This document shows positions 13,706 to 20,652 of a DNA stretch of 44,970 nt, piece by piece (position 1 is the stretch's first letter; each line of letters starts with the position of its first letter). Below the pieces are notes generated by a model. It had not been told where the DNA came from, made no database searches, and saw nothing but the letters and a program-made list of their open reading frames with translations. The position numbers and the translations under genes are program-made. The stretch comes from a virus: IMG/VR virus record IMGVR_UViG_3300033156_000205, positions 1-44,970 of that record, one strand, 5' to 3'.

Positions 13706-14134
13706 ATGAACAAGAGATACCGAGAAATGGCCGAGCGTCTGACGCTGGATGATGCGTGGGAACTTACTTTGGCACAAGGGAGATATGTAATACAGCACTT
13801 AAAAAGCGTTATGGCGCTTCGGCGTGAGTGGCTTGAAGAACATGGAATAGATACAGGAAGAGAGTCTCCCAGACATTACTGCTTCTTTTGCGAGTATGAT
13901 AAAAGAAATGGAGATGAATGGAAAGAAACCAGAAATGGATTTGCGTGGCAAGGCGAATGCTCAAGTTGTCCAGGCAAATTAGTGTCTCGAAGATTTGATT
14001 GCCACAACAAAACATATAACTTCGAGAATAAACCATTCGAGTTCTATCAAAAGTTGCTGGAGTTAAATAAAAAGCGACTGGAAAAGGAAGCTGTTCAGGT
14101 TCTGCAAGATACAAAAGGAAAGGATATAAAATGA
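13706..14134 (+). CDS. Hypothetical Zn-binding phage protein, 142 aa
   Basis: Start ATG 13706 (MNKRYREM), with AGGGA upstream; an in-frame TTG at 13688 is less likely. The middle has CFFC, then CSSCPG, then a C in DCHNK, which together look like a treble zinc site. The N-terminal third is helical and charged. It overlaps the next gene by 4 nt. Family unknown to me. Confidence 0.7.
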   Translation: MNKRYREMAERLTLDDAWELTLAQGRYVIQHLKSVMALRREWLEEHGIDTGRESPRHYCFFCEYDKRNGDEWKETRNGFAWQGECSSCPGKLVSRRFDCHNKTYNFENKPFEFYQKLLELNKKRLEKEAVQVLQDTKGKDIK

Positions 14135-14388
14135 AACGCTATTTTACAGACGGCAGACCGCTTCAAGACCCAGAAGGTTACTGGTGCAAGTGGGAAGATG
14201 TTAAACAAAAAATTGAACAAATAAAAGAAGGCGTTGAGCTTTATTTGGCTCACAAAACTAATCCTAAATTAGCAGTTATTCGTAGAATGGAGAAATATCT
14301 TGGCCATCCAATAATCAATGAAGGTTACTATAAGTATGTGATTGAAGAAGAACTTGAGGATGCCATAAGAAAACATTTGGAGATATAA
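14131..14388 (+). CDS. Small protein with YWCKWEDVK domain, 85 aa
   Basis: Starts in an ATGA overlap. It has a MKRYFTDGR start, a DPEGYWCKWEDVKQKIEQ block and a EKYLGHPIINEGYY block. The first block recurs at the N terminus of the MazG-like gene at 16048 and the second in the next gene at 14411, so these genes are built from shared pieces. The domain is known from phages without a function. A helical C terminus follows. Confidence 0.75.
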   Translation: MKRYFTDGRPLQDPEGYWCKWEDVKQKIEQIKEGVELYLAHKTNPKLAVIRRMEKYLGHPIINEGYYKYVIEEELEDAIRKHLEI

Positions 14389-14410
14389 GAAAGAAGAAAG
14401 GCGGTAAGAA

Positions 14411-14644
14411 ATGAAACGCTATGAGTTTGATGGTTGTCAGTATTGCAAATACGATGATGTTGAACGCCTGATAGAGTGTTATAAAAGCTACATCGCCCTT
14501 GCTTATATGGGTAATCTTGTTGAGCATTCTGTTCTTCAGAGGGCGGAAAAACTCCTTGGGCATCCAATAATCAATAAGGGCTATTATGTAGAAGATATTC
14601 AAAGGGAGATTATGGACGTCTTGGAAAAATTGGAAAGTGAATGA
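14411..14644 (+). CDS. Paralogue of the preceding small protein, 77 aa
   Basis: Shares with its neighbour a MKRYEFDG start, a diverged QYCKYDDVERLIE block and the block EKLLGHPIINKGYY. The middle third is a hydrophobic helix (SYIALAYMGNLVEHS). The pair is likely a tandem duplication; AAAGGCGG lies upstream of the start. No function is known. Confidence 0.75.
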   Translation: MKRYEFDGCQYCKYDDVERLIECYKSYIALAYMGNLVEHSVLQRAEKLLGHPIINKGYYVEDIQREIMDVLEKLESE

Positions 14645-14661
14645 ATTAAGGAGACAAGAAA

Positions 14662-14877
14662 ATGGCTAAATACATAGTCTCAAACGAAGTAAAAGAACCA
14701 GTAATACCAGTGTGGTTAGAAGGGAATGACTTTGGTTATATTTCATTTCGGGTAGGAAATGAGACTATATTCAAACTCCATCCCGACGGCACTGGAGAGC
14801 TAACCGAAGGCATACCAAAAGACAACCGAATGGGTCTGCAAGTAGATATAGTAGGCCGGATTAAGATAGGAGACTAG
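14662..14877 (+). CDS. Small beta-rich protein, family copy 1 of 4, 71 aa
   Basis: First of four related about 70-residue proteins (others at 15316, 15550 and 15785). The shared plan is a PV-x-L start, a strand with a YVG-like turn, a DGxxxL turn, an IPK-N segment and a GL-x-VD-x-x-GRI end. In this copy: PVIPVWLEGND, RVGNETIFKLHPDG, IPKDNRMGLQVD, GRIKIGD. The GL-x-VD-x-x-GRI end looks like a phage beta-structure cap. GGAGACAAGAAA is upstream. Confidence 0.75.
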   Translation: MAKYIVSNEVKEPVIPVWLEGNDFGYISFRVGNETIFKLHPDGTGELTEGIPKDNRMGLQVDIVGRIKIGD

Positions 14878-14879
14878 TT

Positions 14880-15287
14880 ATGGAGCAAAAAATGAGACAG
14901 ATAAAATTTAGAGTTTGGGTTGAATATGAATTTGAAGGCAAAAAACACAAATCAATGCACGGAATAGGGGGTAATTTTTTGCTTTCGCAAGCAGGAAAGG
15001 TTATGAGCTGCGACTCAATGAACAACCTTTATCCCAACATAGACAGAAAATACAAGAAAATAGTCATAATGTTCTACACTGGCTTAAACGATGAGGATGG
15101 CCAGGAAGTATTTAGTGGTGATATAGCAGTAAATGCAGTAGATTGTAAATACATAGTAGCAGAAGACCCCCTTACCTGTGGTTACTATCTGCGTAGTGAT
15201 GATTTGATTGAAGAACTTCCAGCCGTAGAAAAAATGAAAGTCATCGGGAACATTTACAAAAATCCTGAATTGTTGAGAGGCGAATAA
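14880..15287 (+). CDS. YopX-like protein, 135 aa
   Basis: The start (MRQIKFRVW), the block MFYTGLNDEDGQEVFSGDI and the end VIGNIYKNPELL fit the YopX phage protein family (PF09643). Function is unknown. It sits inside the four-member family of small beta proteins. AGGAG lies 8 nt before ATG 14880; a second ATG follows at codon 5. Confidence 0.85.
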   Translation: MEQKMRQIKFRVWVEYEFEGKKHKSMHGIGGNFLLSQAGKVMSCDSMNNLYPNIDRKYKKIVIMFYTGLNDEDGQEVFSGDIAVNAVDCKYIVAEDPLTCGYYLRSDDLIEELPAVEKMKVIGNIYKNPELLRGE

Positions 15288-15315
15288 GCTAAACAGAAAA
15301 GAAAGGAGAACAAGA

Positions 15316-15546
15316 ATGACTAATTATACAGTAGCATACTCAAAGAGCGGTATTCCTGTGAGGTTGGCAGAAGGTATTGTTAGCGGTAGTGTTGGGCTGT
15401 ATGTAGGGGAATATGAGGTACTTGTTCTTCGGGAGGATGGGAGAATAAGGTTGCATAGAGCCATACCAAAGAAGAATGATGCTGGCCTGAAGGTAGATGA
15501 GGAGGGAAGGATTGAATTGGTAGATTACGAGATAGAAAGGAGATAA
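15316..15546 (+). CDS. Small beta-rich protein, family copy 2 of 4, 76 aa
   Basis: Same plan as the 14662 protein: GIPVRLAEGIVSG, LYVGEYEVLVLREDGRI, AIPKKNDAGLKVDEEGRIEL, with a basic C-terminal extension. It is closest to the copies at 15785 and 14662. AAAGGAG is upstream at good spacing. The local strand composition is very G-rich. Confidence 0.75.
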   Translation: MTNYTVAYSKSGIPVRLAEGIVSGSVGLYVGEYEVLVLREDGRIRLHRAIPKKNDAGLKVDEEGRIELVDYEIERR

Positions 15547-15549
15547 GGA

Positions 15550-15756
15550 ATGACTGAAAAGATAGCACAACCAAAGGCACGTGTAAGGGTAAAGCAGGTG
15601 GGTAAGGATGGACCTATTATGTTGTACGTAGAGGACTACATAGTAGTTAGGCTATCCCAGAATGGCAGGATAACAGTGAATGGGGATATACCTCACTACG
15701 GGGAGGGGAGAGGAATTGAGTTGGGAGAGTGTATAAAGGAAGATTGGTATAGGTAA
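15550..15756 (+). CDS. Small beta-rich protein, family copy 3 of 4, 68 aa
   Basis: The most diverged copy: RVKQVGKDGPIMLYVEDYIV, RLSQNGRITVNGDIP, then a shortened end with GIELGECIKEDW instead of the GL-x-VD-x-x-GRI segment. It starts 3 nt after the previous stop, behind AAAGGAGATAAGGA. Probably a duplicate in decay or one with a changed end. Confidence 0.7.
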   Translation: MTEKIAQPKARVRVKQVGKDGPIMLYVEDYIVVRLSQNGRITVNGDIPHYGEGRGIELGECIKEDWYR

Positions 15757-15784
15757 TAAGACAATGAAAGAAAGGAGACAAGGA

Positions 15785-15997
15785 ATGGCAAGATATAAGA
15801 CTTCACAACCAGGGGAGGATATACCTGTAAAGATAGGACAGGATGTTGCTGATGGTAGTATTAACCTATATGTAGGGAGGTATCTGGTATTTAAGCTTCT
15901 ACAGGATGGGAGAGGAACAATGAGTAAGCACCTGCCACAGAACAATGGTGTAGGGTTGCAGGTAGATAAGGATGGGAGAGTTAGGTTGGTGGATTAG
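15785..15997 (+). CDS. Small beta-rich protein, family copy 4 of 4, 70 aa
   Basis: The start is ATG 15785 because AAAGGAG lies 10 nt upstream; a longer frame from 15764 would put that site inside the gene. Shared blocks: EDIPVKIGQDVADGS, LYVGRYLVFKLLQDGRG, LPQNNGVGLQVDKDGRVRL. It is the copy closest to 14662 and 15316. No function known. Confidence 0.75.
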   Translation: MARYKTSQPGEDIPVKIGQDVADGSINLYVGRYLVFKLLQDGRGTMSKHLPQNNGVGLQVDKDGRVRLVD

Positions 15998-16047
15998 TAG
16001 GCAGTGTGTCAGGTTTAATTAGAAAAAAGATTTGTGAAAGAATAGAA

Positions 16048-16446
16048 ATGAAACGATATGATGTTTTTGATGATTATGAGTTGGAAAGTTCTGATGGCTA
16101 CTGGTGCAAGTGGGAGGATGTTAAGCAGCTTTTATCCGAGAATGAGAAGCTTAAAGAGACAACAACTCTCCAACAAGAAATAGGAAGATGGGGGGAGGAT
16201 GTATTTGGAAAATCTCAATCTGTAAGAGGGCTCGCAAATCATATAGTAAAAGAAGCATATGAACTTAGAGATTCAAATGACCCTGAGGAAGCAGCAGATT
16301 GTTTGATATTGTTATTTCAACACGCCCACGAATGCGGATACGACTTGTTTGAAGAAGTTAAGAAGAAGCACAAAATAAATCTGAAACGCAAATGGGGCAA
16401 ACCTGACAAATACGGAATAATAGAGCATATAAACAAAGAAGAGTGA
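16048..16446 (+). CDS. MazG-like/dATP-dGTP pyrophosphohydrolase fused to YWCKWEDVK domain, 132 aa
   Basis: Residues 1-35 (MKRYDVFDDYELES, then DGYWCKWEDVKQLL) repeat the N-terminal domain of the small protein at 14131. Residues 45-132 match the DUF550/MazZ-type all-alpha pyrophosphohydrolases: EIGRWGEDVF, HIVKEAYELRD, EEAADCLILLF, HECGYDLFEEVKKKHKIN, RKWGK. The E/EE and D residues of the metal site are present. It would hydrolyse (d)NTPs such as dATP/dGTP. Its neighbours are RNR and dCMP deaminase, so nucleotide-pool control fits. No PurZ was seen in the window. Confidence 0.8.
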   Translation: MKRYDVFDDYELESSDGYWCKWEDVKQLLSENEKLKETTTLQQEIGRWGEDVFGKSQSVRGLANHIVKEAYELRDSNDPEEAADCLILLFQHAHECGYDLFEEVKKKHKINLKRKWGKPDKYGIIEHINKEE

Positions 16447-16464
16447 ATTAAGGAAAGATAACTT

Positions 16465-17961
16465 ATGAACTTAAGTAAGAACGCCGAGCTTCTACTAAAT
16501 GAAAGATATTGTAGAAAAAATGAAAGTATTAAAGATTTGTTTGAGAGAGTAGCCGGTGCTTTAAGCGACGGAGATTATGATTTTGGAACCAAGCTTGAAA
16601 AAGCAATGACTGAGAGCTTCTTCCTTCCAGCCTCTCCAACTCTACGGAATGCCGGCATAAGAAATGCCCTTTTGCATCCTTGCCACGTCCTCTCAATATC
16701 TGACAGCATAAAGGGCATTATGAAATGTATATCGAACACCGCAACGGTTTTTCACTACGGAGGCGGAGTCGGCTTTAACGCATCATCCCTTCGACCAAGA
16801 GGCGACAGGCTGTCGCTGGGCGGAACTTCGAGTGGAGTGGTATCGTTTCTAAAGCTATTCGATGACCTGACATCTATCGTCAAGCAGGGCGGTTTTAGAA
16901 GGGGCGCTCTTATGGGAGTTCTAAATCACAACCATCCAGAGATAGCCAGCTTTATTACATCCAAGTTGACTGGCACTCTCTCTAATTTTAACATCTCTGT
17001 ATTAGTCAACGATGATTTTATGATGAAAGCAACTATGAATGACAAAGCGAATGTAAGGTTGACTTTTCGAGGCAGAAAGTACGAGTCAATCAGAGCAAAT
17101 GACTTATTCGATTTGATAGTCTTCTCTGCTTATATCTGCGGCGACCCAGGGCTACTATTCTATAATAGAATAAACAAAGACAACAAGCTGTATCCTAAAA
17201 TAAAAATTGAAGCATCTAATCCTTGTGGAGAAGTTCCGCTTCCGCAAATGACTTCTTGTAACTTGGGCTCGATAAATCTAACGAAGTTTGTAAAAAAGAG
17301 CGGGAAGTTTGACTTCAATAGCTACAGCGATTATGTTGCGATTGGTATGAGGGCACTGAAGAATATAAACAAGATAGCTTGGTATCCTTTTCCTGAGATG
17401 GCTGAGAATATGAGGGCGCTTGATATTTGTGGGCTTGGACATTTCGGGCTTGCAGATGCGTTTATAATGATGGGAATATACTACGATAGCAAAGATGCTC
17501 TTAAGTTTTTAGATGAGCTAAAGACGTACTATGTCAGCATAACAGATGAAATTGGGGGAGACAGTTTCTATAAACGCTCTCAAGCTCCAACTGGCAGCTT
17601 AAGCATTATAGCCGATTGCTCGCCAGGAATTGAGCCGGTTTTTGGAAGAAGTTTCGAGAGACACTTAACGGTCGGAGTGCTGTCGGAAGTTAGAGAGCTT
17701 TACAAATCAAAGTACTGTAAAACGGCCCACGAGATTGACCCAGTTCATCATTTAGCTATTCAAGCTAAAGTGCAAAGTTTCACTGATGCTGGTGTGTCCA
17801 AAACCGTAAACCTGCCTCACGATGCTACTTTAGATGATATAAGGCGGATTTACATAAGAGCCTGGAAGATTGGATGTAAAGGAGTAACTGTTTTTAGAGA
17901 CCAGTCGAAAGAAGGAGTACTTAGAAAAGTAAAGTGCTCCGATGATTTTTGTTATTTGTAA
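16465..17961 (+). CDS. nrdJ: Class II (B12-dependent) ribonucleotide reductase, 498 aa
   Basis: It reduces ribonucleotides to deoxyribonucleotides. Motifs: FLPASPTLRNAG near 53-64; C73 in HPCHVLS and C265 in TSCNLGSIN as the redox pair; N252-C254-E256 in NPCGE as the radical-site triad; and a conserved-type APTGSLSIIADCSPGIEPVF end. C-terminal CSDDFC probably re-reduces the active site. No NrdB or NrdG partner is encoded, supporting class II with adenosylcobalamin. It is at the short end for the class, with no ATP cone. A typical phage nucleotide gene set follows. Confidence 0.9.
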   Translation: MNLSKNAELLLNERYCRKNESIKDLFERVAGALSDGDYDFGTKLEKAMTESFFLPASPTLRNAGIRNALLHPCHVLSISDSIKGIMKCISNTATVFHYGGGVGFNASSLRPRGDRLSLGGTSSGVVSFLKLFDDLTSIVKQGGFRRGALMGVLNHNHPEIASFITSKLTGTLSNFNISVLVNDDFMMKATMNDKANVRLTFRGRKYESIRANDLFDLIVFSAYICGDPGLLFYNRINKDNKLYPKIKIEASNPCGEVPLPQMTSCNLGSINLTKFVKKSGKFDFNSYSDYVAIGMRALKNINKIAWYPFPEMAENMRALDICGLGHFGLADAFIMMGIYYDSKDALKFLDELKTYYVSITDEIGGDSFYKRSQAPTGSLSIIADCSPGIEPVFGRSFERHLTVGVLSEVRELYKSKYCKTAHEIDPVHHLAIQAKVQSFTDAGVSKTVNLPHDATLDDIRRIYIRAWKIGCKGVTVFRDQSKEGVLRKVKCSDDFCYL

Positions 17962-17977
17962 ATGAAAGGGCAGTAAG

Positions 17978-18136
17978 ATGATGGTATGTAGAGAGCACGA
18001 TAATTGCATTGTAGTATTTGAAGGTTTTCGTTGTCCAATCTGCAGATTGATAGAAGACAAGGACGATGAAATCAAAGAGTGCGAAAGAGCGCTAGATGAG
18101 TATGAGGAGGAAGAACGTGCTTCTAACCAAAGATAG
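17978..18136 (+). CDS. Small zinc-ribbon/coiled-coil protein, 52 aa
   Basis: ATG 17978 follows AAAGGGCAGTAAG. The product has C4, C10, C19 and C22 (CREHDNC, FRCPIC), a likely zinc ribbon, then an acidic helix ending EEEERASNQR. Its end overlaps the dCMP deaminase start by 20 nt, so the two are coupled. Too short to classify. Confidence 0.65.
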   Translation: MMVCREHDNCIVVFEGFRCPICRLIEDKDDEIKECERALDEYEEEERASNQR

Positions 18137-18545
18137 ATATTTTATGAACATAGCAAAAACTTGCTCGACTAAATCTCCTGACTTATCAACTAAGCACGGC
18201 TGTATAGCGGTAAGCAGAGCTGGAAGCATACTATCCACAGGCTACAACGGATTTCCTAGAGGTGTAGATGACACAAAAATGCCAACTACGAGACCCAGAA
18301 AATACATCTACACCGAGCACGCTGAACGAAATTGCATCTACAATGCAGCAAGAATCGGAACGCCTTTAGATGGCTGCATATTCTATGTAACTGGAATATC
18401 GTGTGTGGATTGTATGAGAGCTATGTACCAAGTTGGAGCATCTGAAGTTGTAATGCTGGAAAAAGAGTGCTCATCCACAACTCCAGATTGGTATGAGTTT
18501 ATAAAGTTTATCAATAACTATATGAGGATTAGGTATCTAAAATGA
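18117..18545 (+). CDS. Deoxycytidylate (dCMP) deaminase, 142 aa
   Basis: It converts dCMP to dUMP, feeding thymidylate synthesis. Zinc-site motifs are clear: EHAERN near residue 66 and CVDC in TGISCVDCMRAMYQVG. I choose GTG 18117 because AGGAGG (18105-18110) lies 6 nt upstream; the frame is also open from ATG 18096, but that places the ribosome site inside the gene. It ends in a 4-nt overlap with the ParB-methyltransferase. No thymidylate synthase was found in the window. Confidence 0.85.
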   Translation: MLLTKDRYFMNIAKTCSTKSPDLSTKHGCIAVSRAGSILSTGYNGFPRGVDDTKMPTTRPRKYIYTEHAERNCIYNAARIGTPLDGCIFYVTGISCVDCMRAMYQVGASEVVMLEKECSSTTPDWYEFIKFINNYMRIRYLK

Positions 18546-19858
18546 AAGTAAAAATATCAGACATCAGGCTTGAGAAGAAAGATGCGAACAGTAGACGGGT
18601 ACGTGCTGATTTTGGAGACATATTCAAGCTAGCTGAAAGCATAAAGCAGCATGGGTTGCTACATCCGGTAGTTATAAACGAAGACCCTACAAAAGAAAAG
18701 AAGTATGTTCTTGTAGCAGGCGAGAGAAGAATTAGAGCTTGTCTGTTTAATGGATGGTCGGAGATACCAGCTACTCTATTTTCTGATATGGACTCGCTTG
18801 ACAGAAAAATCTGCGAGCTTGAGGAAAATACTATCAGGCTGGATTTGGACTGGCATGAGCAGATAGAAGCCCTTCGGCAACTAGATGAGCTGAAAAGGAA
18901 AAAATATGGAAGCGGAACACGCAGCAGGCAGAGTACTGGCTGGACTCTCCAAGACACTGCTGACACTGTAGGAATATCTAAAAGCTTGGCCGGTCGAGAT
19001 ATTAAGCTTGCAAGGGATTTGCTGGAGAGGCCGGATTTGAGAAAGAAGACGAGAAAGCTTCCGAAGCACGCTGCTGCCAAAATTGTAGAGCAGACGTTAA
19101 AAGAAGAAGAGCTTAAGAGGCAGATAGAGATGAACAAGCTAACTGTATCCTCCACGCTGCTGCACGGAAGTTGTGTAGACTTAATAGACGATTTGGAAGA
19201 TGAGAGCATTGATTTGTGGCTAACTGACCCGCCCTTTGGAAGTGCAAACGTTGTAAAGCTCAGCGGAGCTAATTCACCGTCTGGTGGTATGCCAACATAT
19301 AATCTTACTTCTACCAACGTTGGAAGTGATGAGTATATGCAGCCAATATACGAAGCTCTTATTCCGAAAGTTTATAGAAAACTGAAGCCTGGAGCGCACA
19401 TATATGTATTCTTCGGACATTCTTGGTACTGCAGACTGTATAAGATGCTGACTGAGGCGGGGTTTGAAGTTGACGAGCAACCACTTATTTGGTATAAAGA
19501 GAGACCGTCCGTGATGGCCAAAGACATGCATTATATGTCATCTTACGAAGCAGTGTTCTTCGGACACAAGCCTCCAGTTGGTAGAATACTCTCTAAACCT
19601 CTTCCAAATGTATTATCTGTTTCAGCAATTCATCCTAAGAAGAAGACCCATCCGCTTCAAAGACCGCACGAGCTGCTGAAGATATTCATTGAAAACAGCT
19701 CGAGTGTTGGAGAAACTGTGTTAGATACATTTGCAGGAAGCGCCTCGACGCTTGTATCTGCAAGAAAGCTGCAGCGAAACGCTATCGGTTTTGAAGTTGA
19801 CGAAGGAAATTATTTGAGGGCACAGGAGTTTATGGCTAAGGAAATGAAAGGAGTGTAG
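18542..19858 (+). CDS. ParB/Srx-like domain fused to DNA methyltransferase, 438 aa
   Basis: Residues 1-110 form a ParB-type N-terminal domain ([18 protein letters not shown], then [15 protein letters not shown]). A linker region includes an HTH-like segment ([19 protein letters not shown]). Residues 215-438 are a class-I methyltransferase: TDPPFG near 229 is motif IV, and a later [13 protein letters not shown] near 395 is motif I with the N6/N4 amino-methyltransferase order (IV before I, beta type). It would methylate adenine or cytosine amino groups in phage DNA; the ParB-like part may read DNA sequence. Such fusions are known in phages. It overlaps the deaminase gene by 4 nt. Confidence 0.85.
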   Translation: MKVKISDIRLEKKDANSRRVRADFGDIFKLAESIKQHGLLHPVVINEDPTKEKKYVLVAGERRIRACLFNGWSEIPATLFSDMDSLDRKICELEENTIRLDLDWHEQIEALRQLDELKRKKYGSGTRSRQSTGWTLQDTADTVGISKSLAGRDIKLARDLLERPDLRKKTRKLPKHAAAKIVEQTLKEEELKRQIEMNKLTVSSTLLHGSCVDLIDDLEDESIDLWLTDPPFGSANVVKLSGANSPSGGMPTYNLTSTNVGSDEYMQPIYEALIPKVYRKLKPGAHIYVFFGHSWYCRLYKMLTEAGFEVDEQPLIWYKERPSVMAKDMHYMSSYEAVFFGHKPPVGRILSKPLPNVLSVSAIHPKKKTHPLQRPHELLKIFIENSSSVGETVLDTFAGSASTLVSARKLQRNAIGFEVDEGNYLRAQEFMAKEMKGV

Positions 19859-19860
19859 TT

Positions 19861-20040
19861 ATGCTTGTACTGCTCAGAAAAAATCAGGAGTCAGTAATGA
19901 TAGGAGATGACATTAAAGTAACCGTTGTGAGCGTACTGCAGAATAAAGTCAAGCTTGGATTTCAGGCTCCAAAAGATGTTGTTATTGATAGAGAAGAAGT
20001 ATATTTAGAAAAATGTAAGGAGCGAGAAAATGACACTTGA
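19861..20040 (+). CDS. csrA: CsrA-family RNA-binding regulator, 59 aa
   Basis: This 59-residue frame aligns without gaps over the core of Csr[38 protein letters not shown], with L4 and R44, the two key RNA-binding positions, in place. CsrA dimers bind GGA motifs in leaders and block or activate translation. It follows the methyltransferase by 2 nt after GGAGTGTAGTT and overlaps the next gene by 11 nt. A phage copy may reprogram host or phage translation; the target is unknown. The fold match is strong. Confidence 0.9.
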   Translation: MLVLLRKNQESVMIGDDIKVTVVSVLQNKVKLGFQAPKDVVIDREEVYLEKCKERENDT

Positions 20041-20638
20041 AAATGTTTATAGCAAGAAAAGGACGGAGTCGCTTTTGGATGTAATGCCAGATGTTATGAG
20101 TGTATGGAAAGTAGTACTGATGGATTTGGATAGAGGACTTTACAGAGCACCTTACCGACTTACACCTTACAAAGCTGGAGAGCAAGAAGCTAATGGTGTT
20201 GCTACTTCCTCTTGTAGCTGGGTTGGTGTATATTACAACTTGTTCTTTCACTTCTGGGTAAATAAGTTGTTTGTTTTAGAAAGACTGAATGATTGGCTAG
20301 AGTCATATGCAACTGGTTCTCTCTGTACTAAGCCATATGTAGCAATCGAATTAACAACCATACCTCGTGTAGTCGAATGCTTTATAAGAAAAGACTGGAT
20401 TGCTACTATAGGCAGGCAGTACGGTGGACTAGCTGTAGTCAGTAGAAAAGCGGTATTCCCTAAATATCCTGAAAATAGACCTGCTGGCGTGATGTCTGCG
20501 TCTTTAGCAGCTCAATTAGAAGTGCAGCACAAGTGGGAATCTCCTGCGGCGTTAGAAGAAATTCGCTTTATATCGGCGAGATACATTGAACCTCTCGAAG
20601 AAACCGTCAAGGAACTAGCTTATACCAATGCTGTCTAG
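20030..20638 (+). CDS. Hypothetical protein, 202 aa
   Basis: Overlaps csrA by 11 nt and precedes the polymerase by 14 nt with its own AAGGAG at the end. It is predominantly alpha/beta with a hydrophobic middle ([19 protein letters not shown]) and a conserved-looking C-terminal helical half ([30 protein letters not shown]). No motif for a known enzyme. Its place between csrA and the polymerase suggests a replication accessory role, not shown. Confidence 0.7.
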   Translation: MTLENVYSKKRTESLLDVMPDVMSVWKVVLMDLDRGLYRAPYRLTPYKAGEQEANGVATSSCSWVGVYYNLFFHFWVNKLFVLERLNDWLESYATGSLCTKPYVAIELTTIPRVVECFIRKDWIATIGRQYGGLAVVSRKAVFPKYPENRPAGVMSASLAAQLEVQHKWESPAALEEIRFISARYIEPLEETVKELAYTNAV

Positions 20639-20652
20639 GAAGGAGCAATAAT

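Noticed and set aside
16048-16446. Z-genome (2-aminoadenine) phage, suggested by the MazZ-like gene and family A polymerase
   Set aside because: No PurZ or DatZ gene is present in the complete circle, so evidence is insufficient.
18529-19317. Minus-strand frame of 262 residues antisense to the ParB-methyltransferase gene
   Set aside because: Ser/Leu-rich shadow of a well-identified gene.
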